A stretch of 43,502 bases of DNA from Symbiobacterium thermophilum. GTDB lineage: Bacteria > Bacillota > Sulfobacillia > UBA995. The stretch is from assembly GCA_020725145.1 (NCBI GenBank), contig DYFO01000014.1:1-43502 (forward strand), written 5' to 3'. Below the pieces are notes generated by a model. The model ran no database searches, was not told the DNA's origin, and saw nothing but the letters and a program-made list of their open reading frames with translations. Below are positions 16,308 to 25,414 of the stretch, one piece after another. Position 1 is the stretch's first letter. The number at the start of each line of letters is the position of its first letter. Made by a program: the position numbers and the translations under genes.

Positions 16308-17216
16308 GTGAGGGGCGAAAGGCACCTGGCCGCGGTGGGAACCGTCCGGAACCTGCTGACCCGGTTCGGGCTGGCTCCGCTGGGCCGCCTGGGACAGCAC
16401 TTTCTCGTCGACCGCAACGTGCTCGCCCGTATCGTCGAGACGGTTGCCCCCGGGCCGGAGGACCTCATCCTCGAGATCGGCGCAGGGCTGGGTACCGTCA
16501 CGCGGGAACTGGCCCCGCTGGTGCGCAAGGTAATCGCCGTGGAGGTTGACCGGGGGCTTTTGCGGATCTTGACCGAAACGCTGGCCGATCTGTCCAACGT
16601 GCAGGTGGTGGCCGGCGACGCCCTGCGTCTGGAGCTAAAGATGTTGCTGTCCGAACAAAGACCCCGAATCGCCAAGGCCGTCAGCAACGTGCCGTACTAC
16701 ATCACCACCCCGCTCATCTTTCGGCTACTGGATGCCTGGCCTTTCGAGCGGGTGGTGGTTATGGTTCAGGAAGAGGTGGCCCAACGCCTCGTTGCCTGCC
16801 CCGCGACGGCGCAGTACGGGGCGTTAACCGTCGCGGTGGCAGCGCGGTACGAGGTCGATCTGGTTGCGAGGGTCAGTCGCAACTGCTTTTACCCGGCTCC
16901 CGGCGTGGATTCCAGCCTTGTCTTGCTGTGCCGCCGCCCCGCGGCCGGGGAACCGGTCGGACGCGCCGCGCTGGCCGCCGTAGTGAAGGCCGCCTTCGGC
17001 CAACGCCGCAAGACCCTGCTATCCGCACTGGCAGGCAGCAGGTTGCCCGGCCTGGACCGGGCAACCGCAAGGAGGCTGCTGGAACACGCGGGCATCGACG
17101 CCCGTCGCCGTGGTGAGACACTCGAGCTGACGGAATTTGAGGCATTGGCCCGCGTGGCAGAACAGCTGCTGGGACCGGACTGGCCCGACTCCGTCACCCC
17201 CGCAGGATTTGAATGA
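16308..17216 (+). CDS. rsmA: 16S rRNA dimethyladenosine transferase
   Basis: RsmA/KsgA of 302 residues, which dimethylates A1518 and A1519 of 16S rRNA using SAM. Motifs are GLAPLGRLGQHFLVD, the SAM-binding EIGAGLGTVTREL and the catalytic SNVPYYITTP. GTG 16308 is chosen because GAGGTGA lies 5 bases upstream; GTG 16299 is the other possibility. It follows the GGDEF gene after about 10 bases. Its end overlaps the -35 of the next promoter. Confidence 0.95.
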   Translation: MRGERHLAAVGTVRNLLTRFGLAPLGRLGQHFLVDRNVLARIVETVAPGPEDLILEIGAGLGTVTRELAPLVRKVIAVEVDRGLLRILTETLADLSNVQVVAGDALRLELKMLLSEQRPRIAKAVSNVPYYITTPLIFRLLDAWPFERVVVMVQEEVAQRLVACPATAQYGALTVAVAARYEVDLVARVSRNCFYPAPGVDSSLVLLCRRPAAGEPVGRAALAAVVKAAFGQRRKTLLSALAGSRLPGLDRATARRLLEHAGIDARRRGETLELTEFEALARVAEQLLGPDWPDSVTPAGFE

Positions 17217-17237
17217 TGCGTCCTGATGCACTATAAT
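17209..17237 (+). promoter_or_regulatory. Sigma-A promoter before the DUF458 gene
   Basis: TTGAAT (17209-17214), a 17-base spacer and a perfect TATAAT (17232-17237), about 45 bases before ATG 17282. The -35 element lies inside the last codons of rsmA. Confidence 0.8.
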
Positions 17238-17281
17238 CGTACCGGGTACCTGCCGAAAACCTCGGGGAGGAGTCCCCGCCC

Positions 17282-17749
17282 ATGGCATTCGTCAGTCCAA
17301 GCAAGGGACCCCTGACCTTCGACCGCATGTTCGAGGACATCCTGGCCTACATCCGGGAAAGTCCCGAGGCACGGTATCGCCTCATCGTCGGCACCGATTC
17401 TCAGATCCGCGATGATCTGCACTTCGTGACGGCGGTGATCATCCACCGCCTGGGCAAGGGAGCTCGCTACTACTACGAACGCCGCCGCCATCCGCCGATG
17501 TCGGCGCTTCGACAGCGGATTTACCACGAGACGGCGTTGAGCCTCCAGGTAGGCGGTCAGCTGGCGCAACGCCTGGCCGAGGGACACATCGACGTCGAGG
17601 TGGAGGTGCATCTGGACGTCGGTCAAAACGGCGCCACCCGCGAGCTCATCCGCGAGATCGTGGGGTGGGTGGCGGGAAGCGGGTTCGGAGCCAAGATCAA
17701 GCCCGAGGCCTTTGGGGCCGCCAAGGTGGCCGACAAGCACACCAGGTAA
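17282..17749 (+). CDS. DUF458 (YkuK-like, RNase H fold) protein
   Basis: 155 residues. It shows the DUF458 pattern: FDRMFEDILAYIRESPEARY, LIVGTDSQIRDDLHFVTAVI, the YYYERRR segment and the C-terminal GFGAKIKPEAFGAAKVADKHT. The family is predicted to have an RNase H-like fold; the Asp in GTDSQ and the final Asp before KHT are candidate metal ligands. Function is not established. GGGGAGGAG lies upstream of the ATG, and a strong promoter precedes the gene, so it opens a new transcription unit that may also include the peptidase gene. Confidence 0.85.
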   Translation: MAFVSPSKGPLTFDRMFEDILAYIRESPEARYRLIVGTDSQIRDDLHFVTAVIIHRLGKGARYYYERRRHPPMSALRQRIYHETALSLQVGGQLAQRLAEGHIDVEVEVHLDVGQNGATRELIREIVGWVAGSGFGAKIKPEAFGAAKVADKHTR

Positions 17750-17806
17750 AAGCCCCGCTCACACCCCTCGCTGTGTTCGCATACCCTGGCGGGGGAGGAA
17801 GAGCGG

Positions 17807-18766
17807 GTGGTCCGGTGGGGAAGGTGGGAGACGGCGTGCGCGCGAGGCCTGTGGCGGCTGCCCAACGTGGTGGGCTTCGGGCGGGGCAATCGCCTTGTGG
17901 GCGGCCGTGAAACCGGTGAGCCTTGCATCACCGTCCTGGTAACCCGGAAGCTGCCGCTTTCGGTGCTTTCCCGCAGTGAGCGAATACCCCCGCGACTTGA
18001 TGGCCGCCTCACCGACGTCATCGCCGTCGGCTTTCCCCGGCTTCTTGGGGTGAACCGCAGGTCACGGGTGCGTCCCGTCCGTCCCGGAGTCAGCATCGGG
18101 CACTACCGCATCACCGCGGGTACCCTGGGAGCCGTGGTGTATGCGACGAACAACGGCGAGCCGCTCATCCTCTCCAACAACCACGTGCTCGCCGACGTGG
18201 CCGAGGTGTCGGGTCGGGGAGGATCGGTCGGTGACCCCATCCTGCAGCCCGGCCCCTACGACGGCGGTGGCCTCGAGGATACCGTGGCCCGGCTGCTGCG
18301 GTTTGTGCCGATGCGGCTGACCTCCCCCGGAAGGACCACGAGACGCTGGTCCGTCGACCCACGGTCGCCCCGTAATCTCGCCGATGCGGCCGTGGCCCGC
18401 CCGTTGACTCCTGGCATGATCGATCCCACGGTGCTCGGTCTGGGCAGGATCACCGGTGTCAGGCGGGCGCGGCCCGGCCTGGAGGTTCGGATGAGCGGCC
18501 GCACCAGCGGGTTGGCCTACGGCTCCATCCGGGCGGTGGAGGTGACCGTCAGCGTGGGGGTCGGTCAGCGGGGCACCGGACTCTTCGTCAGGCAACTGCT
18601 CACCACTCCACTGGCGCGGCCGGGCGACAGCGGGTCGGTGTTGCTGGATCTGCAGAACCGAGCGGTCGGTCTGATCTTCGCCGGTTCGGCTGCCGCGTCG
18701 GTTGCCAGTCCCATAGGCCTCGTCGGCCGCCTGCTCGACATCGCCGTGCTCCCGCCGCTCGCATAG
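17807..18766 (+). CDS. Trypsin-fold serine peptidase-like protein
   Basis: 319 residues. An N-terminal segment of the form NVVGFGRGNRLVGGRETGEP...VTRKLPLSVLSRSERIPP...TDVIAVG precedes a chymotrypsin-like domain. A catalytic triad can be proposed: His126 (SNNHVLAD), Asp193 (NLADAAVARPL) and Ser275 (PGDSGSVLL). The N-terminal segment is typical of a bacterial/plant NAL1-like peptidase group. No signal peptide is evident, so it is probably cytosolic. GTG 17807 has GGAGGAA upstream. The substrate is unknown. It lies directly before the cyanophycin genes; a functional link is only inferred. Confidence 0.8.
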   Translation: MVRWGRWETACARGLWRLPNVVGFGRGNRLVGGRETGEPCITVLVTRKLPLSVLSRSERIPPRLDGRLTDVIAVGFPRLLGVNRRSRVRPVRPGVSIGHYRITAGTLGAVVYATNNGEPLILSNNHVLADVAEVSGRGGSVGDPILQPGPYDGGGLEDTVARLLRFVPMRLTSPGRTTRRWSVDPRSPRNLADAAVARPLTPGMIDPTVLGLGRITGVRRARPGLEVRMSGRTSGLAYGSIRAVEVTVSVGVGQRGTGLFVRQLLTTPLARPGDSGSVLLDLQNRAVGLIFAGSAAASVASPIGLVGRLLDIAVLPPLA

Positions 18767-18827
18767 GGTGGGTTGGCGTCGGTCAGACTTAGTTTGACGC
18801 GTCGCCACACTGACGCCCTTTCAGGCC

Positions 18828-19652
18828 ATGGGCCCCAGGGTTGAGGGCAAACTCTTGATCATAGGCGGGGCGGAGGACCGTTCCGGAAAACGCGTGATCC
18901 TGCGCCGCTTTGTGGAACTGGCCGGGGGGGTCCACGCCCGCCTGGTGGTGGTGGCCGCTGCGTCCCATCACCCCGCCGATGCCGGCGAAGCTTACCGTCG
19001 GCTCTTTTCCGATCTCGGAGTCAGAAAGGTGACGGTCATGGCGATCGCCGATCGGGACGGGGCGGCCGAGGTCTCCCGGGCCGAGGCGGTGGAACGGGCC
19101 TCCGGCATCTTCTTCACCGGCGGCGACCAACTTCGCCTGACCAGCCTGCTGGGGGGAACGCGTCTGCACGCCGCGCTGCGAGATGCCCACTTGCGAGGGG
19201 CGGTGGTGGCCGGCACCAGCGCGGGCGCTGCGGCCATGTCGGATACCATGATCGTGGAGGGTGACAGCGAGGACGCCCCCAAGAAATGTACGGTGAAGAT
19301 GGCTCCCGGTATGGGCTTTCTGAGGGGAGCGGTCATCGACCAGCATTTCGCGCAGCGCGGGCGCATCGGGCGCCTGCTCTCGGCTATCGCCCAGAACCCT
19401 GCGATCTTGGGGATCGGGATCGACGAAGACACGGCGGTGGAAGTCGGTCCTGCCCGGCCGCTGCTGGTGGTGGGGTCACGCACGGTGACCGTGATTGACG
19501 GCCGTTCCATCACCCACACTAACACTTCCCAGTCGGCCCCGGAGGAGGCCCTTGCCATCACCCAGGTGACCTTGCACGTGCTGCCGTCCGGGTACGGTTA
19601 CGACCTGACGACCCGACAGGTTACCCTTCCTCCCGCCGCGGGCAGCACATGA
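18828..19652 (+). CDS. cphB: Cyanophycinase
   Basis: 274 residues, the normal length for this S51-family peptidase. The nucleophile is Ser131 in AGTSAGAAAMSD. GKLLIIGGAEDR, FFTGGDQLRLTSLLGGTRL, DQHFAQRGRIGRL and GIGIDEDTAVEV are family motifs. It cleaves cyanophycin (poly-aspartate with arginine side chains) to beta-Asp-Arg dipeptides. ATG 18828 is used; the ribosome site is weak. It overlaps the open frame of cphA, so degradation and synthesis genes are co-transcribed. The 60 bases before it hold only a partial dyad (GGCGTC...GACGCC). Confidence 0.93.
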   Translation: MGPRVEGKLLIIGGAEDRSGKRVILRRFVELAGGVHARLVVVAAASHHPADAGEAYRRLFSDLGVRKVTVMAIADRDGAAEVSRAEAVERASGIFFTGGDQLRLTSLLGGTRLHAALRDAHLRGAVVAGTSAGAAAMSDTMIVEGDSEDAPKKCTVKMAPGMGFLRGAVIDQHFAQRGRIGRLLSAIAQNPAILGIGIDEDTAVEVGPARPLLVVGSRTVTVIDGRSITHTNTSQSAPEEALAITQVTLHVLPSGYGYDLTTRQVTLPPAAGST

Positions 19653-19666
19653 AGGAGGTTGGCCTC

Positions 19667-22306
19667 TTGCGCATTGAGGAGCTGAGAACCTTCGAGGGCA
19701 CCAACCTGCACGGCCGCTTTCCGGCGGTCTTGATGCGCCTCAACCTCGGGGCCCACGACGGTTGGAAGACCTCGGAAGACCCCGATTTCGTTCGGAGGCT
19801 GTTGACCTGCCTGCCCGGGCTGGTCGAGCACCATTGCTCGGTCGGACACCACGGGGGCTTCCTGACCCGTCTTCACGAGGGAACCTATCTCGGCCACGTG
19901 GTGGAGCACGTCGCCCTTGAGCTGCAGAAGCTGGCGGGAGTGGATGTGGTCTACGGCAAGACCCGTCGTGCCGACCGGCCTGGGGTGTACACCCTGGTCT
20001 TCGAGTGCCAGGGAACGCGCACCGGTGCCCTGGCCGGCCGCCTGGCGGTGGAGCTGATCGACGATCTTCTGCGGGGGGCGTCCTGCGATCTCGAGTCCCG
20101 ACTACGCGAACTGCGGGCCTGCGCCGACTCGGAACGGTTGGGCCCCACCACCGCGGCCATCGCCGCCGCCGCTCGCCAGCGCGGAATACCGGTGATGCGG
20201 CTGGACGGTGACAGCCTGCTGCAACTGGGCCACGGGGCGCGCCAGCGGCGGGTGCGGGCGAGCATGACCGAACTGGCCTCGTGCCTTGCGGTCGATCTCG
20301 CCGGCGACAAGTTCCTGAGCAAGGCTTTTCTCGCCGACGCGGGCATCCCCGTTCCTCCGGGTGAGGTCGCCCAAAGTGAGGAGGAGGCGGTGTCCGTCGC
20401 CCGTGATCTGGGGGATGCGGTGGTGGTCAAGCCCTTGGACGGAAATCAGGGCAAGGGAGTCAGCCTGAACCTCCGCGAGGCAGAGGAGATCCGCCTGGCC
20501 TATCGGCTGGCGGCGAATTACGGCCGTACGGTGCTGGTAGAGAAGTATGTGCCCGGCCGGCACTACCGCCTGCTGGTGGTCGGCGACCGCATGGTGGCCG
20601 CCTCCGAGCGCTTTCCCGCCCGGGTCCGGGGAGACGGCGTTCATACCGTGCGTGAGCTGATCGAGCGCCTGAACCGTGATCCCCTGCGCGGCGACGGCCA
20701 CGAAAAGCCGCTGACGCGCGTGCGGGTGGACCCGGTGATGCTCCTTTGCCTGGCGCGCAACGGGCTCGTGCTCGACAGCGTGCCCGAAGCCGGACGCTGG
20801 GTGAACCTGCGGGACAACGCCAATCTGAGCACGGGGGGCACGGCCGCCGATGTGACCGAGCAGGTTCACCCGGCCAACGCGCGGCTGGCGGTGGAGGCCG
20901 CACGCGTCGTCGGTCTGGACGTGGCCGGGGTGGACCTTGTTGCCCCCGACATCGGCGAACCGCTGGAGCCCGGCCGGGGGGCGGTCATCGAGGTGAACGC
21001 CTCACCCGGCCTGCGGATGCACCTTTTCCCTAGCTCGGGCCGACCCCGCGATGTGGCGGGGGCCATCGTGGACTGGCTGTTTCCACCGGGTACCCCCTCG
21101 CGCATTCCCATCGTCTCGGTCACCGGCACCAACGGCAAGACCACGGTGTGCCGTCTGGTGGCGCACCTGCTGCGACGGGCAGGGTTCAGCGTCGGGCTAT
21201 CTTGTACCGACGGCATCCTGATCAACGGTGAGCTTCTGGCGAAGGTCGACGCCAGCGGGCCCCGCAGTGCGCGAGCCCTGCTCACCGACCGCCGGGTGGA
21301 GGCCGCCGTGCTTGAGACCGCCCGCGGCGGCATCATTCGCGGAGGACTGGGCTACGACGAGAGCGACGTGGGAGTGGTAACCAACGTCAGTCATGACCAC
21401 GAGGGTCAGGACGGCATAGCGTCGCTGGAGGAGATCGCTTACGTCAAGGCCCTCGTGGTGGAAAGCGTGCGTCGGGACGGCCACTCCGTGCTCAACGCCG
21501 ACGATCCCTTCGTGCTGGAAATGGCCCACCGTGCCCGCGGGCGGGTCATCCTGTTCAGCGCGCAGGAAGAGAATCTTGTGCTTCGCAGGCACGTCGCGGC
21601 CGGCGGCAGGGCGGCGGGGATCAAAGGCGGGCGGCTGGTGCTGTGGGACGGGCGGCAGGACATCGACCTCGTGGCCCCGACCCAACTTCCCTTCGCCTAT
21701 TACGGCAAGTCGCAGGCGAACGTGAGCAACGCCCTGGCCGCCGCGGCGGCCGCCTGGGCGCTCGGCCTCTCCACGGACCTCATCGCCCGAGGCTTGCGGG
21801 AGTTCATCCCCGGGCCGGGCGACAACCCCGGGCGTTTCAACCTCTACCATATCGGCGGGGTAAGGGTGATGATCGACTACGGGCACAACCGCGCCGCCTG
21901 GCGGGCGGCCATTGAGCTCGGGCGCCTGCTCAATCCACGCCGTCTGTGGGGGGTGATCGGCGCTCCCGGCGACCGTCTCGACCAGAATTACGTGGAACTG
22001 GGGCACGTGGCCGGGCTGGGCTTCGACCGCCTCGTCATCAAGGAGGACCTCGACCGCCGCGGTCGCGCCCCCGGCGAGGTGGCCGGTCTCCTGTTGCGCG
22101 GGGTGCTCGAGACGGGGTTCTCGGACCGTGACGTCGAGGTGGTCCTCGACGAGGCGGCCGCCCTGGTAACCGCACTGGAGCAGGCCATGGACGGTGACCT
22201 GATCCTCGTGTTCTACGAACGGCACGACCGCGTGCTCGGCGTGCTCGAGGAAGCATTCACGCGGCCGGTGGGCCGCAAGCTGGAAACGGCCACGCTTCAC
22301 GGTTGA
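19667..22306 (+). CDS. cphA: Cyanophycin synthetase
   Basis: 879 residues. An N-terminal domain is followed by an ATP-grasp domain (about 200-450; VVVKPLDGNQGKGVSLNL, IEVNASPGLRMH) and a Mur-ligase-like domain with P-loop GTNGKTT near 487 and NVSHDHEG. ATP-grasp adds aspartate to the backbone and the Mur-like domain adds arginine, giving a nitrogen-reserve polymer. TTG 19667 is preferred because AAGGAGG ends 8 bases upstream and the protein then begins RIEELRTFEGTN as homologues do; ATG 19649 overlaps the cphB stop but has no spacing for a ribosome site. B. subtilis has no cphA at this locus, where yabG, veg and sspF lie. Confidence 0.95.
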   Translation: MRIEELRTFEGTNLHGRFPAVLMRLNLGAHDGWKTSEDPDFVRRLLTCLPGLVEHHCSVGHHGGFLTRLHEGTYLGHVVEHVALELQKLAGVDVVYGKTRRADRPGVYTLVFECQGTRTGALAGRLAVELIDDLLRGASCDLESRLRELRACADSERLGPTTAAIAAAARQRGIPVMRLDGDSLLQLGHGARQRRVRASMTELASCLAVDLAGDKFLSKAFLADAGIPVPPGEVAQSEEEAVSVARDLGDAVVVKPLDGNQGKGVSLNLREAEEIRLAYRLAANYGRTVLVEKYVPGRHYRLLVVGDRMVAASERFPARVRGDGVHTVRELIERLNRDPLRGDGHEKPLTRVRVDPVMLLCLARNGLVLDSVPEAGRWVNLRDNANLSTGGTAADVTEQVHPANARLAVEAARVVGLDVAGVDLVAPDIGEPLEPGRGAVIEVNASPGLRMHLFPSSGRPRDVAGAIVDWLFPPGTPSRIPIVSVTGTNGKTTVCRLVAHLLRRAGFSVGLSCTDGILINGELLAKVDASGPRSARALLTDRRVEAAVLETARGGIIRGGLGYDESDVGVVTNVSHDHEGQDGIASLEEIAYVKALVVESVRRDGHSVLNADDPFVLEMAHRARGRVILFSAQEENLVLRRHVAAGGRAAGIKGGRLVLWDGRQDIDLVAPTQLPFAYYGKSQANVSNALAAAAAAWALGLSTDLIARGLREFIPGPGDNPGRFNLYHIGGVRVMIDYGHNRAAWRAAIELGRLLNPRRLWGVIGAPGDRLDQNYVELGHVAGLGFDRLVIKEDLDRRGRAPGEVAGLLLRGVLETGFSDRDVEVVLDEAAALVTALEQAMDGDLILVFYERHDRVLGVLEEAFTRPVGRKLETATLHG

Positions 22307-22377
22307 GGACAGGAGCGAAGGATGGCCCGCTCCTCACCGCGAAGAACCCTGTGCGGCGAGGGGAGTTGCCGATCGGC

Positions 22378-23289
22378 ATGCCCAGGAAGCTGGCGATCGC
22401 CGTCCGGGCTCGTGCCAAGCTGAACCTCACACTGGACGTGCGTGGCATCCGGCCCGACGGCTACCACGAGCTGGAATCGGTGTTTGTCACGCTGGAGTTG
22501 GCAGATCGCCTGGTGCTGCGGGGACGGAACCGGGCGGGGAGGGCTCTTTGGGTCACGCGGGGGGAGCCTCTGGAAGCGGGGAGCACCAGCAGCTGTCTTG
22601 AGGCGGCGCGCCGGCTGGCGTCCGGCCGCGGCGATGTGCCCGGCGTCACCATCCTCCTCCGAAAGCGCATACCGGTGGCGTCGGGTCTGGGCGGTGGTAG
22701 TGCCGACGCCGCGGCCGTTCTGCGGGGCCTGAACCACCAATGGGGGCTGGGGCTGACCCGACGTCGGCTGGCCCGGCTTGCCGCCGACCTGGGATCGGAC
22801 GTACCCTTTTGCCTGAGCGGAGGGCTTGCACTGGTGCGGGGACGCGGCGAACGGCTGCGCCCTCTTCCCCCTCCTCCCCGGCCGTTGTGGCTGGTGCTGC
22901 TGCGTCCTCCCGGGGCCAAGTCCACCGCACAGGTCTACCGGAACTTCGATCTTCTGCCTTCGGAAGCGCTGACCGGTCACCGCCCGGACAACCGGGCGGC
23001 CATGCGGGCCTTGGCCGACGGCGACTGGTCCACCCTGGCCGGCGCCCTGGGGAACGTGCTGGAGCCGGCGCTGTCCCTTCTGGTGCCCGAGGTCTGCCGG
23101 GCGCGGCGGTTGCTCGCGGAGGCCGGGGCCCTCGGCACCGCCATGACCGGCAGCGGTCCGACGATGTTCGGCTTGGCCGCCGATGCGGCGCACGCCCGGG
23201 CGGTGGCGTGTCGCGTGAGGGCCGCCCTGGGGGATGACCGTCGATGGTGGCTGAGCGTCACACGCCTTGACCCCGAGAGCAGGAGTTAG
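22378..23289 (+). CDS. ispE: 4-diphosphocytidyl-2-C-methyl-D-erythritol kinase
   Basis: 303-residue GHMP kinase of the MEP isoprenoid pathway. The substrate motif is ARAKLNLTLDVRGIRPDGYHE, the ATP loop RIPVASGLGGGSADAAAVLR, and the C-terminal GTAMTGSGPTMFGL. It phosphorylates the 2-hydroxyl of CDP-ME in the cytosol. ATG 22378 matches the family N terminus; GGGGAG is about 12 bases upstream, and the open frame extends to TTG 22303 overlapping cphA. It stands in the ispE-purR order seen in Bacillus. Confidence 0.94.
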   Translation: MPRKLAIAVRARAKLNLTLDVRGIRPDGYHELESVFVTLELADRLVLRGRNRAGRALWVTRGEPLEAGSTSSCLEAARRLASGRGDVPGVTILLRKRIPVASGLGGGSADAAAVLRGLNHQWGLGLTRRRLARLAADLGSDVPFCLSGGLALVRGRGERLRPLPPPPRPLWLVLLRPPGAKSTAQVYRNFDLLPSEALTGHRPDNRAAMRALADGDWSTLAGALGNVLEPALSLLVPEVCRARRLLAEAGALGTAMTGSGPTMFGLAADAAHARAVACRVRAALGDDRRWWLSVTRLDPESRS

Positions 23290-23347
23290 GCTCCCCGGTA
23301 AGGAATACCCGGGGCCGAAGAGGGACCGCAGGAAGCGGTGGTCGATC

Positions 23348-24121
23348 ATGGTTGACGCCCTGGTGCTGGCCGGGCGCCCCAACCGGGGCAAGTTGAGTAC
23401 CATGAGTCCGGAGCCGAACGAAGCGATGATCCCCATCGGCGGCAGGGCCATGATCTCGTACGTCGTCGAGGCCCTGGTCGGTTCGAGGGGGATAGACCGC
23501 ACGGTGGTATTGGGCCCCGAATCGCTCCTCGCGCCCGCCCTGGGAGGGCTGGCCCGTCGGGTCGGCTTCGTTGAACCGGTGGGCGATCTCGTCGAGAACT
23601 TGCTGGCCGGGCTACAGGCCCTAGACGGCGCGGCTATGGTGCTGGTGTCGAGCTCCGACGTCCCGTTGCTTACTCCGGCCGTGGTTGATGGCTTCCTGGA
23701 GGAGTGCGCACGCAGGCAGGCCGACCTGCACTACCCCATCCTTTCGCGCGAGCTGGCGGAGCGGTGCTTCCCGGGCATGCGCCGCACCTATGCCGCGCTC
23801 CGCGACGGCACCTTCACCGGCGGAAATCTGGTGCTCCTGAACCCCGAGACCGTCCGCGCGCGGGCGGCCGAGGCCAGGGCTTTCTTCGCGGCACGCAAGA
23901 ACCCGCTGCGCCTGGCCGCCGTACTGGGACCTACCTTCGTGGTGCGCCTGCTGCTGCGAAGGCTGACGGTGGACGAACTGGAGAGCTTTGCGTGCCGGGT
24001 GTTCGGATTGCGAGGGGCACACGCCGTTCGGACCGCCTATCCCGAGATAGGGGTGGACGTCGACAAGCCGGCAGATTACCAGCTGGTCAGCGGACTGCTG
24101 GCGGCGAGGACCGCCGGCTGA
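23348..24121 (+). CDS. Nucleotidyltransferase family protein (NTP-transferase fold)
   Basis: 257 residues with a MobA/GlmU-type GT-A fold: N-terminal VDALVLAGRPNRGKL, EAMIPIGGRAMISYVVEAL, VSSSDVPLLTPAVVD (the SD-x-P metal motif) and GVDVDKPADYQLV near the C terminus. Such proteins transfer a nucleotide onto a sugar phosphate or cofactor, but I cannot name the substrate. The G-rich loop is atypical (LAGRPNRGK rather than LAAGxGxRM). ATG 23348 is chosen by homology; the upstream open frame overlaps ispE. It lies between ispE and purR, an arrangement I recall from other clostridial-type genomes. Confidence 0.8.
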   Translation: MVDALVLAGRPNRGKLSTMSPEPNEAMIPIGGRAMISYVVEALVGSRGIDRTVVLGPESLLAPALGGLARRVGFVEPVGDLVENLLAGLQALDGAAMVLVSSSDVPLLTPAVVDGFLEECARRQADLHYPILSRELAERCFPGMRRTYAALRDGTFTGGNLVLLNPETVRARAAEARAFFAARKNPLRLAAVLGPTFVVRLLLRRLTVDELESFACRVFGLRGAHAVRTAYPEIGVDVDKPADYQLVSGLLAARTAG

Positions 24122-24150
24122 GCGACCGGCCTGCGCGGGAGGGAGCCAGC

Positions 24151-25017
24151 GTGCCAGACCCGCCGGTGCGCAAGCCCAGACGCGCCGAACGTATCGCCGC
24201 CCTGGTGAAGCTGCTCACCGACGAGCCGGGCGCGCAGTCCTCTCTGTCGCAGTTCGCCGCGCGCTTTCAGGCGGCAAGGTCAACGATCTCGGAGGATGTG
24301 GCCATCATCAAGGAAGGGCTCGAAGCCTTCGACCTGGGACGGGTGGAGACGCAGCCGGGGTCGAGCGGAGGAGCCCGCTACCTTCCTTTCCGATCCGCAG
24401 AGCACGTCCGCCGGACGGTTGCCTCGCTGTGCGGGCACCTGGCCTCGCCGGATCGGGTGCTGCCCGGGGGCTACCTGTACACCTCCGACCTGATCTTCTC
24501 CCCCGTCTGGGCCTGGACCATCGGCGAGGTGTTCGCCACCCTTTTCGACCGCGCGCTGGGCACTCCGCCCGGCCGGGGTCCGGGGGGAACGGCCGGCGTG
24601 GTGACGGTGGAGACCAAGGGCATCCCCATCGCCCTGATGACCGCGCGCGCGTTGGGGCTGCCGCTGGTGATCATCCGCCGCGACGCCCGCGTTACCGAGG
24701 GCCCGGCGGTGAGCATCAACTACTTCTCCGGCTCGACCGGCCACATCCAGAGCATGTCGCTGCCACGCCGGGCGCTTGCCCCCGGTGCCAGGGTGCTGTT
24801 CGTCGACGACTTCATGCGCGCCGGCGGCACCGCCCGGGGAGTACAGGACTTGATGGCCGAATTCGAGGCCGAAGTGGTGGGCACCGGCGTGCTGACCGCC
24901 ACATGGCTGCCCGAGCGCAAACTGGTCGACCGCTACATCGCGCTCACCGTGCTGGAGAAGCTCGGTGACCGCGAGGTAGCCGTCCGTCCCGGCCCCTTGA
25001 TCTCGGAGATGGTCTGA
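24151..25017 (+). CDS. purR: Purine operon repressor
   Basis: 288 residues, Gram-positive PurR: an N-terminal winged helix ([34 protein letters not shown]) and a phosphoribosyltransferase-like domain with PRPP loop [16 protein letters not shown]. It represses purine genes, and PRPP relieves repression; Prs, which makes PRPP, is encoded 2 kb downstream. GTG 24151 has GGGAGGGAG about 5 bases upstream. No ridA (yabJ) follows, unlike in B. subtilis. Confidence 0.95.
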   Translation: MPDPPVRKPRRAERIAALVKLLTDEPGAQSSLSQFAARFQAARSTISEDVAIIKEGLEAFDLGRVETQPGSSGGARYLPFRSAEHVRRTVASLCGHLASPDRVLPGGYLYTSDLIFSPVWAWTIGEVFATLFDRALGTPPGRGPGGTAGVVTVETKGIPIALMTARALGLPLVIIRRDARVTEGPAVSINYFSGSTGHIQSMSLPRRALAPGARVLFVDDFMRAGGTARGVQDLMAEFEAEVVGTGVLTATWLPERKLVDRYIALTVLEKLGDREVAVRPGPLISEMV

Positions 25018-25046
25018 GGCCACCAGGCTTTTTCCCTCCACCCCGA

Positions 25047-25074
25047 AGAGGATTTCCTGCCGCCATGGTAGAAT
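25047..25074 (+). promoter_or_regulatory. Sigma-H promoter of spoVG
   Basis: AGAGGATTT (25047-25055) and GTAGAAT (25068-25074) separated by 12 bases match the sigma-H consensus RNAGGAWWW-N12-RNNGAAT at every defined position. The B. subtilis spoVG promoter is a classical sigma-H target with nearly the same sequence. The site is about 40 bases before the spoVG start. Confidence 0.9.
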
Positions 25075-25115
25075 TAGGCAGTCCATCCATAATTACGCAT
25101 TCGGAGGTGGCGGAC

Positions 25116-25394
25116 TTGCGCATCACCGACGTTCGGCTGCGCAGAATGAGCACGGGTGAGGGCAAGATGAAGGCGGTAGCCTCCATCACCATCGACGAGG
25201 AGTTCGTGGTACACGACGTCAGGGTGGTGGAGGGTCAGAACGGGCTGTTCGTCGCCATGCCGAGCAGGAAGACTCCGGACGGCGAGTTCCGGGACATCGC
25301 CCATCCCATCACCTCCGAGGCTCGTGAGCGGATCCAGGCCGCGGTGCTGAAGGTATACCACGACCAGCGGGAGGCGCGCGGAAACGTGGGCTGA
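25116..25394 (+). CDS. spoVG: SpoVG regulatory protein
   Basis: 92 residues. It has the diagnostic ITDVRLRRM...[24 protein letters not shown] and [22 protein letters not shown]. SpoVG is a nucleic-acid-binding regulator involved in septation, cortex formation and other stationary-phase traits. TTG 25116 has GGAGGTGG 5 bases upstream. It is preceded by a sigma-H promoter and followed by a structured intergenic region before glmU. Confidence 0.97.
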   Translation: MRITDVRLRRMSTGEGKMKAVASITIDEEFVVHDVRVVEGQNGLFVAMPSRKTPDGEFRDIAHPITSEARERIQAAVLKVYHDQREARGNVG

Positions 25395-25414
25395 AGGTGC
25401 GGGACCGTCAGCAG

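Noticed and set aside
21197-22300. 367-codon reverse open frame over cphA
   Set aside because: Antisense shadow of a clear Mur-ligase domain.
22297-23502. 401-codon reverse open frame over ispE
   Set aside because: Antisense shadow of ispE and the nucleotidyltransferase; no motifs.
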